Assembly: GCA_937916515.1 (NCBI GenBank)
Contig: CALFSX010000051.1
Span: 1 to 37,046, forward strand
Direction of reading: 5' to 3'
Source: an uncultured Planctomycetaceae bacterium
GTDB lineage: Bacteria; Planctomycetota; Planctomycetia; Planctomycetales; Planctomycetaceae
Length of the DNA stretch: 37,046 nucleotides
Numbering within the stretch: position 1 is the first letter of the stretch; every line of letters begins with the position of its first letter. Position numbers and translations under genes: made by a program. This document shows positions 29,101-35,252 of this stretch, piece after piece. The notes under the pieces were generated by a model. That model saw only the letters and a list, made by a program, of their open reading frames with translations. It had not been told where the DNA came from and did not search any database.

Positions 29101-31255
29101 TCACAGCCGCTTCAGCCGCAGAGATCGTGCTGAATGCGTTCACACCAAAAATCGCCGATTGATCTCCAGCTGTGCCGTAATCGGCGTCGGCAATGACTGT
29201 TCCTGCCGACAGCGTCGACCACGAATCGTCATCGACATAGGCGGTCGCCGGGGTGCTGGCTTCAACCAGTACAACATCGTTTCCGTCACCGCTGGCGTAG
29301 AACAACGTGTAAGAGTTGCCATTGATGATGACAGCTGACGCTTCAGCATGACTTATGGCAGCAGCCGTTGTGCCTGATCCGTCGTTGGCAATCAACGTCA
29401 GCAGCAGATTGTCGCTTACAGTGCCGGATGTGCCGCTGAATGTCAGAGACGTGCCGGACAAATCGAGAGCACCATTCACAACCAGTTGATCGTAGTCCAT
29501 ACCTGCCGCGGCAGCAGGCGGATTGACTTCGAAGGTAAGAACCCCCGTTCCCGAATAATTGCCATTGATGGTCAGCACACCAGGACTGTTTCCTGGCGCA
29601 ATGGTGGCGTTGTTGACAACGTTGCCCGTCACCGTGCCAACCCCGGTCATCGTGCCAGCATTCAGCGTAACATTGCCGGTAATCTGCCCATCAACATCCA
29701 GAGTGCCACCCGCCAGAACAAAGCTGCTGGCCACCGAACCGCCCGTCGAAACCTGCAGCGTTCCGGCGTTCACAGTGGTTCCGCCCGTGTAAGTGTTGGC
29801 CTGAGACAGCACAAGCGATCCCGATCCCGCTTTTGTCAGCCCGCCGGTTCCCGTGATGTCGGATCCTGCGGTCTGAGTGAAAGCCCCCGCAACCGTCACT
29901 GCGACATTGCCGGTCAGATCGCTGTTGGCGTCGCTGTTCAGCAAAGCCGTGGCCCCCAAAATAATATTTCCTGCACCTGAAATTGCGATTCCGCTGTTGG
30001 CCAGAATGCCGCCATCAATCGTCACCAGATTCGGTGCGGTTGTGCCGCCAACTGTTACGGAATCTGCGGCTGCGGCCACGCTGCCGGAAATATCTCCGTC
30101 CAGATCCACCTGATTGCCAGCATCGATGGCAACCAGCCCATCCGCTTCAATGGCACCAGTCAGTGAAACCGTATCAACGGCATCCAGATCGACGAATCCG
30201 GCGGCGGACAACGTGGCAGAAATGCCCAGGCTGCCAGCGGAAACCAATTCAACGTTGTTTCCGCTACTATCTCCACTCAGGCTCAGGTCGCCCGTTTCTG
30301 AAATACCCACGTCGCCAGTGCTGTGGAATTCCAACGAACCAAACTGCACGGAATCTCCCGCGGCGTCGCCCAGCAGGATGGAATCTGCCGTTAAATTGGC
30401 GTGCCCTGTTACATTCAGACTACCGCTGCTGTCAGTCAGATCGCCGGCAGAAGCCAGATTAAGCACGTCGGCAGAATTTGCCCCAGTCAGCTGGGTGGCA
30501 CTGTCTTCCGATATTTCAACCTGACCAGCAGAAGTGAAGGACAGAGAACCAAAATTCGTGCTGTCTGTGGCTTGTTCACCCAAAGTCACGCTGCCAGTTG
30601 TATGGAAGTCGACATTGCCGGTTACGTCAATCACAGCCGTTGCAGAATCCGTAATGTTGCCGGAGCCCGCATCAATGTCTGCGTCGCCCGACAGCTTCAA
30701 CCCCTTAAATTCAATTCCCCCATCGGCATCAACAAGATTTAGAGAAGCTGAATGATCGCCGTCAACAGAAACAGTGTCGAAGTCGTCAAGCCCGCCAGAC
30801 AGGTTGATGTTGCCGCCATCGGTGACGTTAAGATTGGCGACCTGCAAACCAATCGCACTGCTGGTAACTCCGGCAAGAGCTCCCTCTGCAGCAGTGGCCG
30901 CGACGGAGGCATCGATGTTCAGTGTCGAAATCGGACCGGTGGTGGCCTGACTAAGAGTCTTCCCGGCCAGAGAAAACTCACCACTCACCAGCAACAGGTT
31001 TGTCGGATCCCACGTTCCATTCAGCAGCGTAAACGAACCCGTTCCGGCTGACAGATCACCATCGATCGTTAACGTGTCGTTCAGGCTGAAGTTGTCCAAA
31101 GTGATGGCACCGGCCAACACAGAAAACCCGGCGTCCAGTAGTTTGCGTTCTTCCAATCTGGTGACGCGCAGCTTCCCCGTCGACCGCGGCTGCACCAGCG
31201 CACGGCGATCTGATATGCGTTTCCGCAAACGATCTAAGAAGTTCTTGATAGACAT
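17171..31255 (-). CDS. Giant repetitive secreted/surface protein with LEPR-XLL-like signal
   Basis: About 4,694 residues from the ATG at 31255. The N-terminus is basic, then has LEERKLLDAG (residues 34-43), resembling the LEPR-XLL motif of giant planctomycete exported proteins. The body is Gly/Thr/Ser/Asn/Asp-rich with few Cys and suggests a very long beta-helix. Autotransporter-type strand repeats occur near 475-505 (GSGSLVLSQANTYTGGTTVN) and 795-822. A stretch near 664-740 (AYVDDDSWSTL, then NGTIIVNDGTYNETVSLSG) resembles pectin-lyase folds. Three regular repeat regions follow: 72-residue units near 1670-1970, 200-residue units near 2635-3085 and 111-113-residue units near 3470-4080. The C-terminus has a Glu/Pro-rich region, a hydrophobic stretch (TAVLLAPVVGLTTAARWRRR) and a basic tail. 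Probable role: adhesion or cell surface. It is first in an operon with the kinase. Confidence 0.93.
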   Translation of the reverse strand: MSIKNFLDRLRKRISDRRALVQPRSTGKLRVTRLEERKLLDAGFSVLAGAITLDNFSLNDTLTIDGDLSAGTGSFTLLNGTWDPTNLLLVSGEFSLAGKTLSQATTGPISTLNIDASVAATAAEGALAGVTSSAIGLQVANLNVTDGGNINLSGGLDDFDTVSVDGDHSASLNLVDADGGIEFKGLKLSGDADIDAGSGNITDSATAVIDVTGNVDFHTTGSVTLGEQATDSTNFGSLSFTSAGQVEISEDSATQLTGANSADVLNLASAGDLTDSSGSLNVTGHANLTADSILLGDAAGDSVQFGSLEFHSTGDVGISETGDLSLSGDSSGNNVELVSAGSLGISATLSAAGFVDLDAVDTVSLTGAIEADGLVAIDAGNQVDLDGDISGSVAAAADSVTVGGTTAPNLVTIDGGILANSGIAISGAGNIILGATALLNSDANSDLTGNVAVTVAGAFTQTAGSDITGTGGLTKAGSGSLVLSQANTYTGGTTVNAGTLQVSTGGSVASSFVLAGGTLDVDGQITGNVTLNAGTMTGVGTVTGNVVNNATIAPGNSPGVLTINGNYSGTGVLTFEVNPPAAAAGMDYDQLVVNGALDLSGTSLTFSGTSGTVSDNLLLTLIANDGSGTTAAAISHAEASAVIINGNSYTLFYASGDGNDVVLVEASTPATAYVDDDSWSTLSAGTVIADADYGTAGDQSAIFGVNAFSTISAAEAAVMANGTIIVNDGTYNETVSLSGTKTLEITGPDAAAAVVIADLAAVAGTSIVVEGASSLTFGDANNREVAAVISGSGTLVKVGSGTVTFSGANAFDNTLTIDAGTIAAGHTAALGAIAGGTIVNGGTLDLNGFAIGFEALTINGNGASGVGSISNSSGTAAALAGEITLAGDASLGGSGDISFSGGVDGTTADTESLTLVGAGSRTFTGILGGGISLRGLFQDNAAGEIRFHEDVTLGAGGATFNANVTLDGMTLTADGDVIFGNAAGDVLVISGATTAVITNADGITLTSVTTGNQHLTLNSAAGISVNNTVTMAAGMDLTANAVGTIDLANSNADISATGNGEISLTAERNIVLASGSSVTTVDGNLLLSANQQAISTSGNFIGINVNGGLVQAAGTGTVTVLGKGGDDAAGYQSGVRISGDIIGGTTGLVTVTGQGGSLTGTGNANVGVLVSGSGGSITSAGGNVQVTGTGGGAGSSTLNHGVDVSFGGLVSAGGSGMVVVAGTGGSVGGTAPNNYGVFVYQTNSVITSSGGAVSVTGIGGGSSGGNSIGVAVGIGGTITSGTNAAVTVIGTGGNGGGNGNGGVVLYGNVSKITSGGGDVQVTGITGGSGVSAGIALQHTSSITTATNGGTITLATDSLRIDATASVAASASSSVTIRQYTNGANIDLGGVDSAGTLGVSDNELNTITAGTVMIGDTNSGDINVSSTINVADNTTPIPVLKLVTGAAITGSGSLTVNSLMLEAVNGIGSTASPLNTVVDKLTAVNSTGGAIAISNAGSLTLGSVGSGITNSAVGGAIEISVVAAGNDLVIAESVNGSGTIELTAADELRFEQATGTTGVQTSGAGVLGVVTLSAGTAVVGNSNIATDVNAASLNITAASGIGSANAVETIVSNLDITNSTGNVLFEDTKATGIAFSGSGGTGLVALTETAGAITIDDALSGGSLVLNAAGQITDGATGTLTIDGTTSLTAGAGNDIILDNANDFGGDVTVVSGKDVTLNDISDLQFGGTSVISGHLVATTDGTITDGASATLAVSGTTSLAAGSANDITLDNANNFVGDVTIVSGKDVTLNDINDLQFGGTSVISQALVVTTSGTITDGGAGTLAVTGTTSLTAGSTNNITLDNSNNFVGDVTIVSGNHVTLNDVNALQFGGTSVVGGDLVATTVGTITDGASGTLAITGTTSLTAGATHDITLDNANDFAGDITVVSGKDVTLNDINAVQFAGLSTISNNLLVSASGIITDGTDGDLAITGHADFTGSAITLGDDAGNATNFGSLTFNSAGAVSVTEDSATELVNANTGNSLTLTSFGDVTLTGTTTVDATTAAFTSNTGSIDGSGLITAATVGLNAATGIGLGSSTAIQTAASSISADTAVGNIDIDNVLVTATTVTSLTTGNGGIKFDQTGGGDVTFSGPVTSGDTFVNGGAIMLTAADGLTIDGTVSSDSGLGGTLSITGATVNGMVKVGAGSVSIQGGDVDLTIAAAINSGSDIILNAERDVIISNTVTAGGGAKIIVTADTNSGTDAGSGPTGGHGGVHVTAAGQLYLGGGPLDIGGSVAVRGSDIFATAGAVDSVRIDANGTSDQVLSNGAIIIGDSGNAPSGAATIINGLIRNTLSLSTIQISAAGNVELGSFGDVLAVDGAITITADNEAGNHGGQVIMANGAQVSASTATITVEADGNVSIGQLSTANTVSVKSISGAITDAGDDHMDIIAVNTSLSALTGIGDDADALETRTSAAAVTHTIAAETDSGDIHIVNTGSLTVGTVGSLSGITITDNSGIGSDVQDSTLDNITLSAASPLTVNSAITNNDGSGISLTSTNDGGSDDHLTINAALTITGGDASEDATGNVDLNAGTNLVINANIRTDAAGAITGVAVGNVQVLATSELTTVDGNQQLTATNGSVTLADGTSLQSTTGDISISAATDVGLSALTTGVGGIRVAAAAGSITDNTVAESANLTNTGMVTLSAATGIGATGSADINTDIAFVQAMNSTSGDIVIHEFDELSIAGTGVSTTGGNGNIRVDVDAGNLVVNSAAVITANGSGDVTLNVDDGMLTQNAAVSSGTGDIDVYANAVAQNSTISTASTGRISVTADSGDITMADGTSTVSVLGAIGYGATGNVRLASVSSTSGNITITADSDSSAAGSVIDNSAAETANIATSGFVSLTAATGIGAAGTADINTEIGSLQATNTTSGNVVVNEANDLVIAGTGVRTLAGNGSIDLNTGGSLTADSVITAHGAGDLNVNSDGTLTTNAVVSSSTGDLELVATSVVQNANITTGATGTVVLNSLAGDIFMASGTVTGADEILYTGRNVALSQLVATSSVQVTSSAAITDNLAGDGTGFENIVTEVANLKSQNGIGASGTAAIDTAVTTLMATDNGAGSIFINETDGVLLTASTTDGSINMQAAGLIDAISVSAGGATGDSIYLSTTSGGITATSVVAADSVTLSADAGDILATSLTAYSGSVNVDAAVGDVLIDLVTADILATPGIAVDIYASGSIIDNNGAALNIQASSGVTRLEAGLDIGFASSDVFKPTPADPLEVRSAEIEIVAARNVAVHETGSGKVTILTADSAFLTSANDLDLSGGTITTANLSLLATGTLTLPSSATPLSVSGDLRIEAADVAAGGTGVIDVNAMRLLFKSGQGETLNLTVQEFDGEASGDLAINNDSAALELVDLDCDLTAIDVGSGVATISQAASAVVSQRLPSTPQTNSKILAGSLVLNGSGTFELTNAYNNVAVLAGNNTGAVTYKDLDAISIDAVGSVHGLTSGNNDVLLDVGTTLTISQTLNAGTGNVRILSKGAISQVAAGTITADLLGIRNEAATGDIVLDDANDVNTVAIQNTAVGGVVAFENVDDFIIGTVTAQTLDQANFAETSGIHTSNGDVVVNSGGTLDINQQVNSGTADTRIMANGNVQQTGDGTFVADELAVLQLSPGANVLLDDNNFINTIAVSNVGGGKVAINSAGDLIVGTVAPTTIGNIAVGVVSGVSTTNADVFIYVQATHSLTLNSAINSGTGYTYLQAGNDITQSAAGTITAAELGIYQFGSSGDIVLDDGNDVDVLATSNAADSGQTVYRDIDDLTIDSVAAATCGNITFAGIDGIQGALLGDALLDVNGSLTINQQIDFVNGDVRILADDDVVQSALGIIAANELAIRQESVTAGDVLLDDGNRVDVVSIINDRTAGTIGFNNEIALAVDSVSSQTIGNITFAQTDGVKSADGDVLINSEDSLTLRQQVNAAAADVRLVADGTISQTTSGFITAASLGVRQESAAGDVLLGAAPNDVDVYSAINLADGSLPSGLGAITFFDADELLIDQVGSQTIGKLVFTASTGIDTNAGDINITSEGDLTVIQNVNAAHNVLTTSIDETISLISRGGNFTLADNIIITSDEDPTAGVFDDVTGDKLTIIAGSSGINGTVTLGENVEVRTDGGVAKQIAPRPTAFAAAATTGAETAFVTLTDAENMRSSLTFVDGKFLGTIELVFGVGGEENLEVVIDWGVVSQTSLNPAGPAGDATAVVGSPDTYEFDVTDADKTIYYIDAGGSIYQVPHLFAIADLVTTVHDRNGREINPNIIGVRFSVAQHESINIWGNSATVPGTATVETPPDFTSSVPVATVFDAAGQPIVLPDAGLALLSSTDTNPLQSFNQEAAQLPMDNTVVTPTGRPVGEAEWEFIAGPSPGILPFVSSGRPANDTPFVEAPVASSIVSSVVTDINLGSGAASDAAIGTDVYLQIRRHFELDAEAEVVIPRITDNSFISNRESFEQFVRENPVLQDGSGYEVWLITETSGQQVERPIVKFEVTGGRPGPATEQLPGLFEPYELKELEYQQPDENGNAIPDPPQETSAVIPAETEPLIIAESREALPPAEQVTASSSESTAQQSSAAGAEDHNDSDSTFTIRETSEHDETPPATAVLLAPVVGLTTAARWRRRQDLSAISLSSAARTVRRLRQAHHESSPQEVNPGISCSAVDSTQQVR
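19020..20850 (-). repeat. 111-113-residue repeats inside the giant gene
   Basis: The marker CATCCAGCA (plus strand, coding for the LLDDGN-type motif) recurs at 19597, 19936, 20272 and 20605. The spacings are 339, 336 and 333 bp, all in frame, with more degenerate copies on both sides. Translated units share TAxELxIxQ, DVLLDDxNxVD, TIGNIxFAxxxG and the following VNAA-type segment. Confidence 0.85.
21990..23370 (-). repeat. About 200-residue repeats inside the giant gene
   Basis: TGTTGATATCCGC occurs at 22561 and 23161, exactly 600 bp apart, with a diverged third copy near 21995. Translated copies share AETANIATSGFVSLTAATG and IGAAGTADINTEI, a T-x-SG-x-V-hydrophobic segment and an xVITAxGxGD block. 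Confidence 0.8.
25330..26250 (-). repeat. Four 72-residue repeats inside the giant gene
   Basis: The block encoding V(S/T)GKDVTLNDI(N/S)DLQFGG recurs with its GTCA core at 25461, 25677, 25893 and 26109, a constant 216-bp period. Each unit also carries ITLDNANNFVGDVT and a GTTSLTAG segment. The exact period and high identity point to recent tandem duplication. Confidence 0.92.
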
Positions 31256-31564
31256 AAACTCGTCTGCACCTTTCCGTGGGCAGTGAGCATCGACAGGTCC
31301 ACATAATCCAGAAGGTCCGCACAATCGTGTTCATTATCATGCAGACACCGAAACGCATCGCTTCCCCCATCGGCAGAGACGACTTAACTTCGCTCGTTTA
31401 CCATCCGGGAATGTGTGGCGTCGCAGCAATGAATTTTCGCCTTTCGAATTGAAGCGATTGTGCCTGCATTGCGGACTAAACGGATGAAGCCAGCAGATCT
31501 AACAATCATGCCAACCAAAACCCGATGAATGCCAATGCACACGCTATTTTCAGGGACGAACTCC

Positions 31565-32509
31565 ATGCGCTGCTACAACTGCTTGCTCTGCCCAAAAATC
31601 TCCGTCGTTTTATGGCTCGCACTTCTGGTTCTGGTCTCGCCGGCTCACGGACAAACATCCAACATCCAAGCCAACAGAAGGGTTGCTGCATACATTGTCA
31701 GCGATTCGCCGGAAGTTGCCAACCGAGTTCTCCCCAGCAACGCCGCCGGTTTGAAGTTTGCCGAATTTTCTGAAGGAATTTCTATCGCAAAACACCGGTC
31801 AGCCAGATCCGCTGAGCGACATGCGAGCACCAGCCGACGACGTTCGACGGTGTACTCAAACCGACCTTCGACACTGACCTCGACACCTGGTTCCGCAACT
31901 TCAGACAGAAATCCTGCAAAACCAACACAAGTCGAACTTGCTCCTCCGGCTGTCCCGCCAGCCGCAAGCGTACTCGACAACAAGAGCTCAAACATTCACC
32001 CGCCAGCCGCCCCCCGAGCCGCCGATACAGACGCTGCTTACCTGGCCGGATTGACTCGCCCACTGCACAGCGTCAATCTTGCCGACGCCGCCACGGCTGA
32101 ATCGCTGGCGGGTGAACAGCTTCGTCAGCCCACCGCGATTAACGATAACTTTCAGTTTAACGCTGGAACAATTCTGGACAGCAATCGCAGCCTGACAACT
32201 CCGTTGCCCTGGCGAGTATCTCAGCCAGTTTGGTACAACCCGCTGTACGTTGAAGACCCGAATCTGGAACGCTGCGGACAGCATCACGGAATCTTCACGG
32301 AACCTGTGTCTCTGGTGAAATTTTTCGGACGCATGCCCGTCGTTCCCTACATGGTCGCGTCCAACCCGCCGAATAGCTGCGTGCGTTCACTGGGAGACTG
32401 CCCAACCTGCCACAGCTTCGGCATCGACGCCTATCTGCCGCCGCTGGATGCAGAAGCCTCAGCCGTTCAAGCCGCCGCAACCGTTGGACTGATCTTTCTG
32501 ATTCCCTAA
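31565..32509 (+). CDS. Secreted Ala/Pro-rich hypothetical protein
   Basis: The product has 314 residues with a clear signal peptide (SVVLWLALLVLVSPAHG, cleavage near residue 29). A Ser/Arg/Pro/Ala-rich low-complexity region covers about 65-170. A more conserved C-terminal domain contains VSQPVWYNPLYVEDPNLERCG, SLVKFFGRMPVVPYMVA and a CVRSLGDCPTC cluster. The W-Y-N-P-L-Y-x-E-D-x-N-L-E-R pattern looks familiar from planctomycete secreted proteins of unknown role. The ATG at 31565 is preferred to one at 31529 because it directly precedes the signal peptide and has AGGGA 9-10 bases upstream. The gene diverges from the giant gene. Its TAA stop coincides with the first bases of repeat copy B. Confidence 0.82.
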   Translation: MRCYNCLLCPKISVVLWLALLVLVSPAHGQTSNIQANRRVAAYIVSDSPEVANRVLPSNAAGLKFAEFSEGISIAKHRSARSAERHASTSRRRSTVYSNRPSTLTSTPGSATSDRNPAKPTQVELAPPAVPPAASVLDNKSSNIHPPAAPRAADTDAAYLAGLTRPLHSVNLADAATAESLAGEQLRQPTAINDNFQFNAGTILDSNRSLTTPLPWRVSQPVWYNPLYVEDPNLERCGQHHGIFTEPVSLVKFFGRMPVVPYMVASNPPNSCVRSLGDCPTCHSFGIDAYLPPLDAEASAVQAAATVGLIFLIP

Positions 32510-32690
32510 CAAGGGCTTCGCCCTTGACCCTATGGCATGGATAGCGGAAAAAGCGTGGATAGTTCGAATCGCCGAGCCGCTCCGTTGTCGCTACGACCAA
32601 CATGCACGCATTGTGCGAGCATCATTCCCAGTAAGCCCTTGACGAGGCCCTGCCTCAGACCATTTGAGCTGACGCTTGGAAACGCCGCTA
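32505..32690 (+). repeat. Dispersed multi-hairpin repeat, copy B
   Basis: It begins CTAACAAGGGCTTCGCCCTT and continues with GAATCGCCGAGCCGCTCCG, the TGCACGCATTGTGCGAGCAT hairpin, GACGAGGCCCTGCCTCAG and GAGCTGACGCTTGGAAACGC. It is shorter than copies A and C, lacking the CGACTACGTCG end. It starts inside the stop codon of the secreted protein gene. Confidence 0.85.
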
Positions 32691-32731
32691 AGAAGCTGTC
32701 GATTTCGTCGGGAACAAGCCCCTGTCGGATT

Positions 32732-32791
32732 AGCCGCCGGGCGTTAGCCCCGGTTTTCAGCATGCTAAACCGGGGCTAACGCCCTGCGGCT
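32732..32791. repeat. Large palindrome D1
   Basis: Arms 32732-32756 and 32767-32791 are 25 bp and complementary with one mismatch (AGCCGCCGGGCGTTAGCCCC and its partner GGGGCTAACGCCCTGCGGCT). The loop is ten bases and self-complementary. The same palindrome recurs at 35253-35318. Confidence 0.92.
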
Positions 32792-33159
32792 GATTGAATC
32801 GACAGCCTGTATCGTCACCGGTTACGATATCATAGCAATCAAGAGTCCCAAGCGACGACAGCCCTTTGCCGATGACCACAGTCACCGGTTGCTGACGCAT
32901 AACAATAAACAGCCCCGGAGAGGCGACGGCGATTCACCAGAAAGATTCTACCATCGCCCCTCTGGGACTTTTTGTTGTTGAAGACATCAAACCGGTGGTT
33001 GCACAACCGGCAGGAAGCTGTCGTCCCACCCAGACTCAATCGCCCCCAGACTCAATCGCATCAGCCACGTTGCCCCGATTGCTGTCCACCGCCGGCTTGC
33101 TCGGAACCATTGAAGCATCGCCGTCCAAGACTCTAACCTGTTCAACCCGACGGGCACTT
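32792..33159. other. Intergenic region downstream of D1
   Basis: I see no gene here; the open frames have no coding character. It contains one terminator-like hairpin at 32914-32973. Confidence 0.45.
32914..32973 (+). terminator. Terminator-like hairpin
   Basis: CCCGGAGAGGCGA (32914-32926) pairs with TCGCCCCTCTGGG (32954-32966) with one wobble and one mismatch, followed by ACTTTTT. The loop is long (27 bases). It lies 400 bp beyond the nearest plus-strand gene, so its role is uncertain. Confidence 0.5.
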
Positions 33160-33372
33160 TCAGCGGCCTTCCAGCTTCTTCAAAATCGGCACCATCGCAT
33201 CCAGTTCCGTATAGAACATCGCGCTGGCGTCGATTCCGCGTTCGTCCAGAAACTGAATGCGCTGCTGCACGCTGGGGCGATTGGAAACCCATGGCAGCAC
33301 AACGCACCACACCACAGCCACAGCCGTTGAGGCCAGAGTCAAAGCCAGTCGAGATCGATTCTTCTCCGCCAC
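33160..33372 (-). CDS. Small single-span membrane protein in the exporter operon
   Basis: The product has about 70 residues from a GTG at 33372. It has a short basic N-terminus, one membrane helix (LTLASTAVAVVWCVVLPWV) and an outward-facing tail with FLDERGIDASAMFYTELDAM. The tail looks like a conserved sequence but I know no function for it. The start is set by the AGGCAGG ribosome binding site 5-6 bases upstream. The gene begins 10 bp after the exporter stop, so the two are co-transcribed and the product may be an accessory subunit. An in-frame TTG at 33405 would overlap the exporter gene and has no such site. Confidence 0.7.
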   Translation of the reverse strand: MAEKNRSRLALTLASTAVAVVWCVVLPWVSNRPSVQQRIQFLDERGIDASAMFYTELDAMVPILKKLEGR

Positions 33373-33382
33373 GGTAGCCTGC

Positions 33383-34786
33383 CTACTTTTTAAACAGTAC
33401 ACCAAACATCAGATAGGCCATTGCCAGAGTCAAAATCAGATTTAATGTTTGACCGCAAAGATACAGCACCAACGGCTTGCCGCCCTTCAGATAAGGCAAC
33501 AGCTCGCTGAATTTTGTTTCCAACCCAATGCTGACAAAGGCCAGGCAAAACAACCAGCCTCGAATGTTTTTCGTCGAACCTGAGGTCATCGCTTCAACAA
33601 GTTCCGGACCACCGGCCATCATGGAATGCATCAACGAAAACACGATCGACACACCGAAAAAGCCCAGCACGAATCGAGGAAATCGCTTCCAGATTTCAGA
33701 AACACCAGGGCGAGCGCCTTCCGGATCCTTCTCAACGCTGGTCACCCAATATGTGGCAATTCCGAATGAAGCGACACCGATCAGAATGTTCTGAATCATC
33801 TTTACCGCCGCCGCCACTTCCAATGCTCGCTGCCCCAAAACCGCTCCTGCGGCTGCAACCGCTCCTGTGGCATCAATAGTGCCACCCAGCCAGGCACCGC
33901 CCACAACTTCATCCATACCAACAGCTTTAATAATAGCCGGCATCACGATCATCATGATGACGGTAAACGACAACGACATGCCAATCGCCAGCGATAGTTC
34001 TTCTTTCTTGGCTTTGCACGCTGCCGCCGCTGCAATGGCCGCTGAAACTCCACACACCGACATGTCTGCGGAAATCACCATGTTCAAAGAACGAGATTCC
34101 ATCTTCAGCACTTTTTGGCCAAAGATGTAAGTGCTGATTAACACAGTGGGAGTCACAACCCAGGCGACAAAGATTCCGGGAAGACCAAGTTCCATCAGCC
34201 GAGACATCAGCACTTCAGCGCCTAATAAAACAAGCCCCGTCTTGATGAAAAATTCCGTCGTTACCGCTGGGCGCACCCAACCAGGAGTTCCCACCGTATT
34301 GGATATAATCAGCCCCACCATCAGCGCCCACAAAGCGTATTCCAGGTTGTACGCTTTCACGACGCTGTGAGCCGCCAGGGTGTACGACAAAGTTGCCAAC
34401 AGAAACACGCCTGTGAACGCCTTCAAAAACTTGACGCCGCTTCCCGCACCGTCTCGAAAACGCACTGCCAAACTTAACAGCAAAGCCAGCACAGCAAACG
34501 TACCCAAAGTACCTGCCAGCGGGCTGTAACTTGTGGCCCCCGACTTGTCTGTGGTCACAAAAGAATCAATCGGGCTTTGCTGCCACTTACCCGGCTTAGA
34601 CATCCACGCCTTCAGCGGGTTATGAGTCACAAATGTCGGAACATCGTCCACAACTTTTTGTTCTAAATTCGCCCACACAAGAGCCAGAGAAACCAGCAGC
34701 ACCACAAATGCACAGCCCATGGCCAGCCAGTCGTCAGAAATGCGCTTCTTCACTGGTACAACTTCAACAGCTTCCATTTTTTTCAT
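33383..34786 (-). CDS. YeiH-family (UPF0324/PSE) putative sulfate exporter
   Basis: The product has 467 residues and is an inner-membrane protein with about ten to twelve hydrophobic helices. Family features include [56 protein letters not shown] (a conserved helix of the family) and the closing [19 protein letters not shown]. An insert around residues 45-90 ([19 protein letters not shown]) lies between the first two helices and appears periplasmic; it makes the protein longer than the roughly 350 residues of simple YeiH. The start is the ATG at 34786 ([10 protein letters not shown]). Export of sulfate or sulfite-related anions is only a family-level prediction. The operon is flanked by directly repeated modules B-D1 and C-D2. 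Confidence 0.88.
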   Translation of the reverse strand: MKKMEAVEVVPVKKRISDDWLAMGCAFVVLLVSLALVWANLEQKVVDDVPTFVTHNPLKAWMSKPGKWQQSPIDSFVTTDKSGATSYSPLAGTLGTFAVLALLLSLAVRFRDGAGSGVKFLKAFTGVFLLATLSYTLAAHSVVKAYNLEYALWALMVGLIISNTVGTPGWVRPAVTTEFFIKTGLVLLGAEVLMSRLMELGLPGIFVAWVVTPTVLISTYIFGQKVLKMESRSLNMVISADMSVCGVSAAIAAAAACKAKKEELSLAIGMSLSFTVIMMIVMPAIIKAVGMDEVVGGAWLGGTIDATGAVAAAGAVLGQRALEVAAAVKMIQNILIGVASFGIATYWVTSVEKDPEGARPGVSEIWKRFPRFVLGFFGVSIVFSLMHSMMAGGPELVEAMTSGSTKNIRGWLFCLAFVSIGLETKFSELLPYLKGGKPLVLYLCGQTLNLILTLAMAYLMFGVLFKK

Positions 34787-34964
34787 TCTTTCAGGTGCTA
34801 CCGAATTTCTGGTCAACCGTTGCCACAACCGATTCAGAATTCGATCGTAGAGTCAGGTTTAAAACAACCAACAATCGAACGGCAGATTTTAAGCCCGTGT
34901 TTTCAGGGCCGTATTAATGGGGGAGAAAAGGCGGGAATCACGATAATTACAACACTGAAGCTCC

Positions 34965-35180
34965 TGACAAGAGCTTCGCCCCTGCCCCCATGGCGTGGTA
35001 TCGGAAAAGACATAGAAAGCCCCAATCGCCGAACTGCTCCGTTGCCGCCACGAGAATCATGCGCGCACCGTGCCCGCATCTTTTTCAGCAAGACTCTAAC
35101 GAGGCCGTGCCTCAGACCATTCGAACTGACGCTCGGAAGCGCGACTACGTCGCTCTGAAAACTTCACTCAATGTGAACAA
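34965..35180 (+). repeat. Dispersed multi-hairpin repeat, copy C
   Basis: The order of blocks is the same as in A and B: TGACAAGAGCTTCGCCCCTG, CAATCGCCGAACTGCTCCG, ATGCGCGCACCGTGCCCGCAT, TCTAACGAGGCCGTGCCTCA, GAACTGACGCTCGGAAGCGC, CGACTACGTCGCTCTG, and ACTCAATGTGAACAA at the end. It is full length like copy A. Confidence 0.85.
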
Positions 35181-35252
35181 ATTCGCTTCAACAAGAATCT
35201 AACTGGACAGCGACAGGCTCAATGAAAGGTCGGTATTTCTACGCCCCACATC

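Noticed and set aside
26298-29162. Long plus-strand frames (333 and 225 residues) opposite the giant gene
   Set aside because: They are antisense shadows of a low-complexity Gly/Thr/Val/Asp coding sequence; their Pro/Val/Ala/Ser composition follows directly from it.
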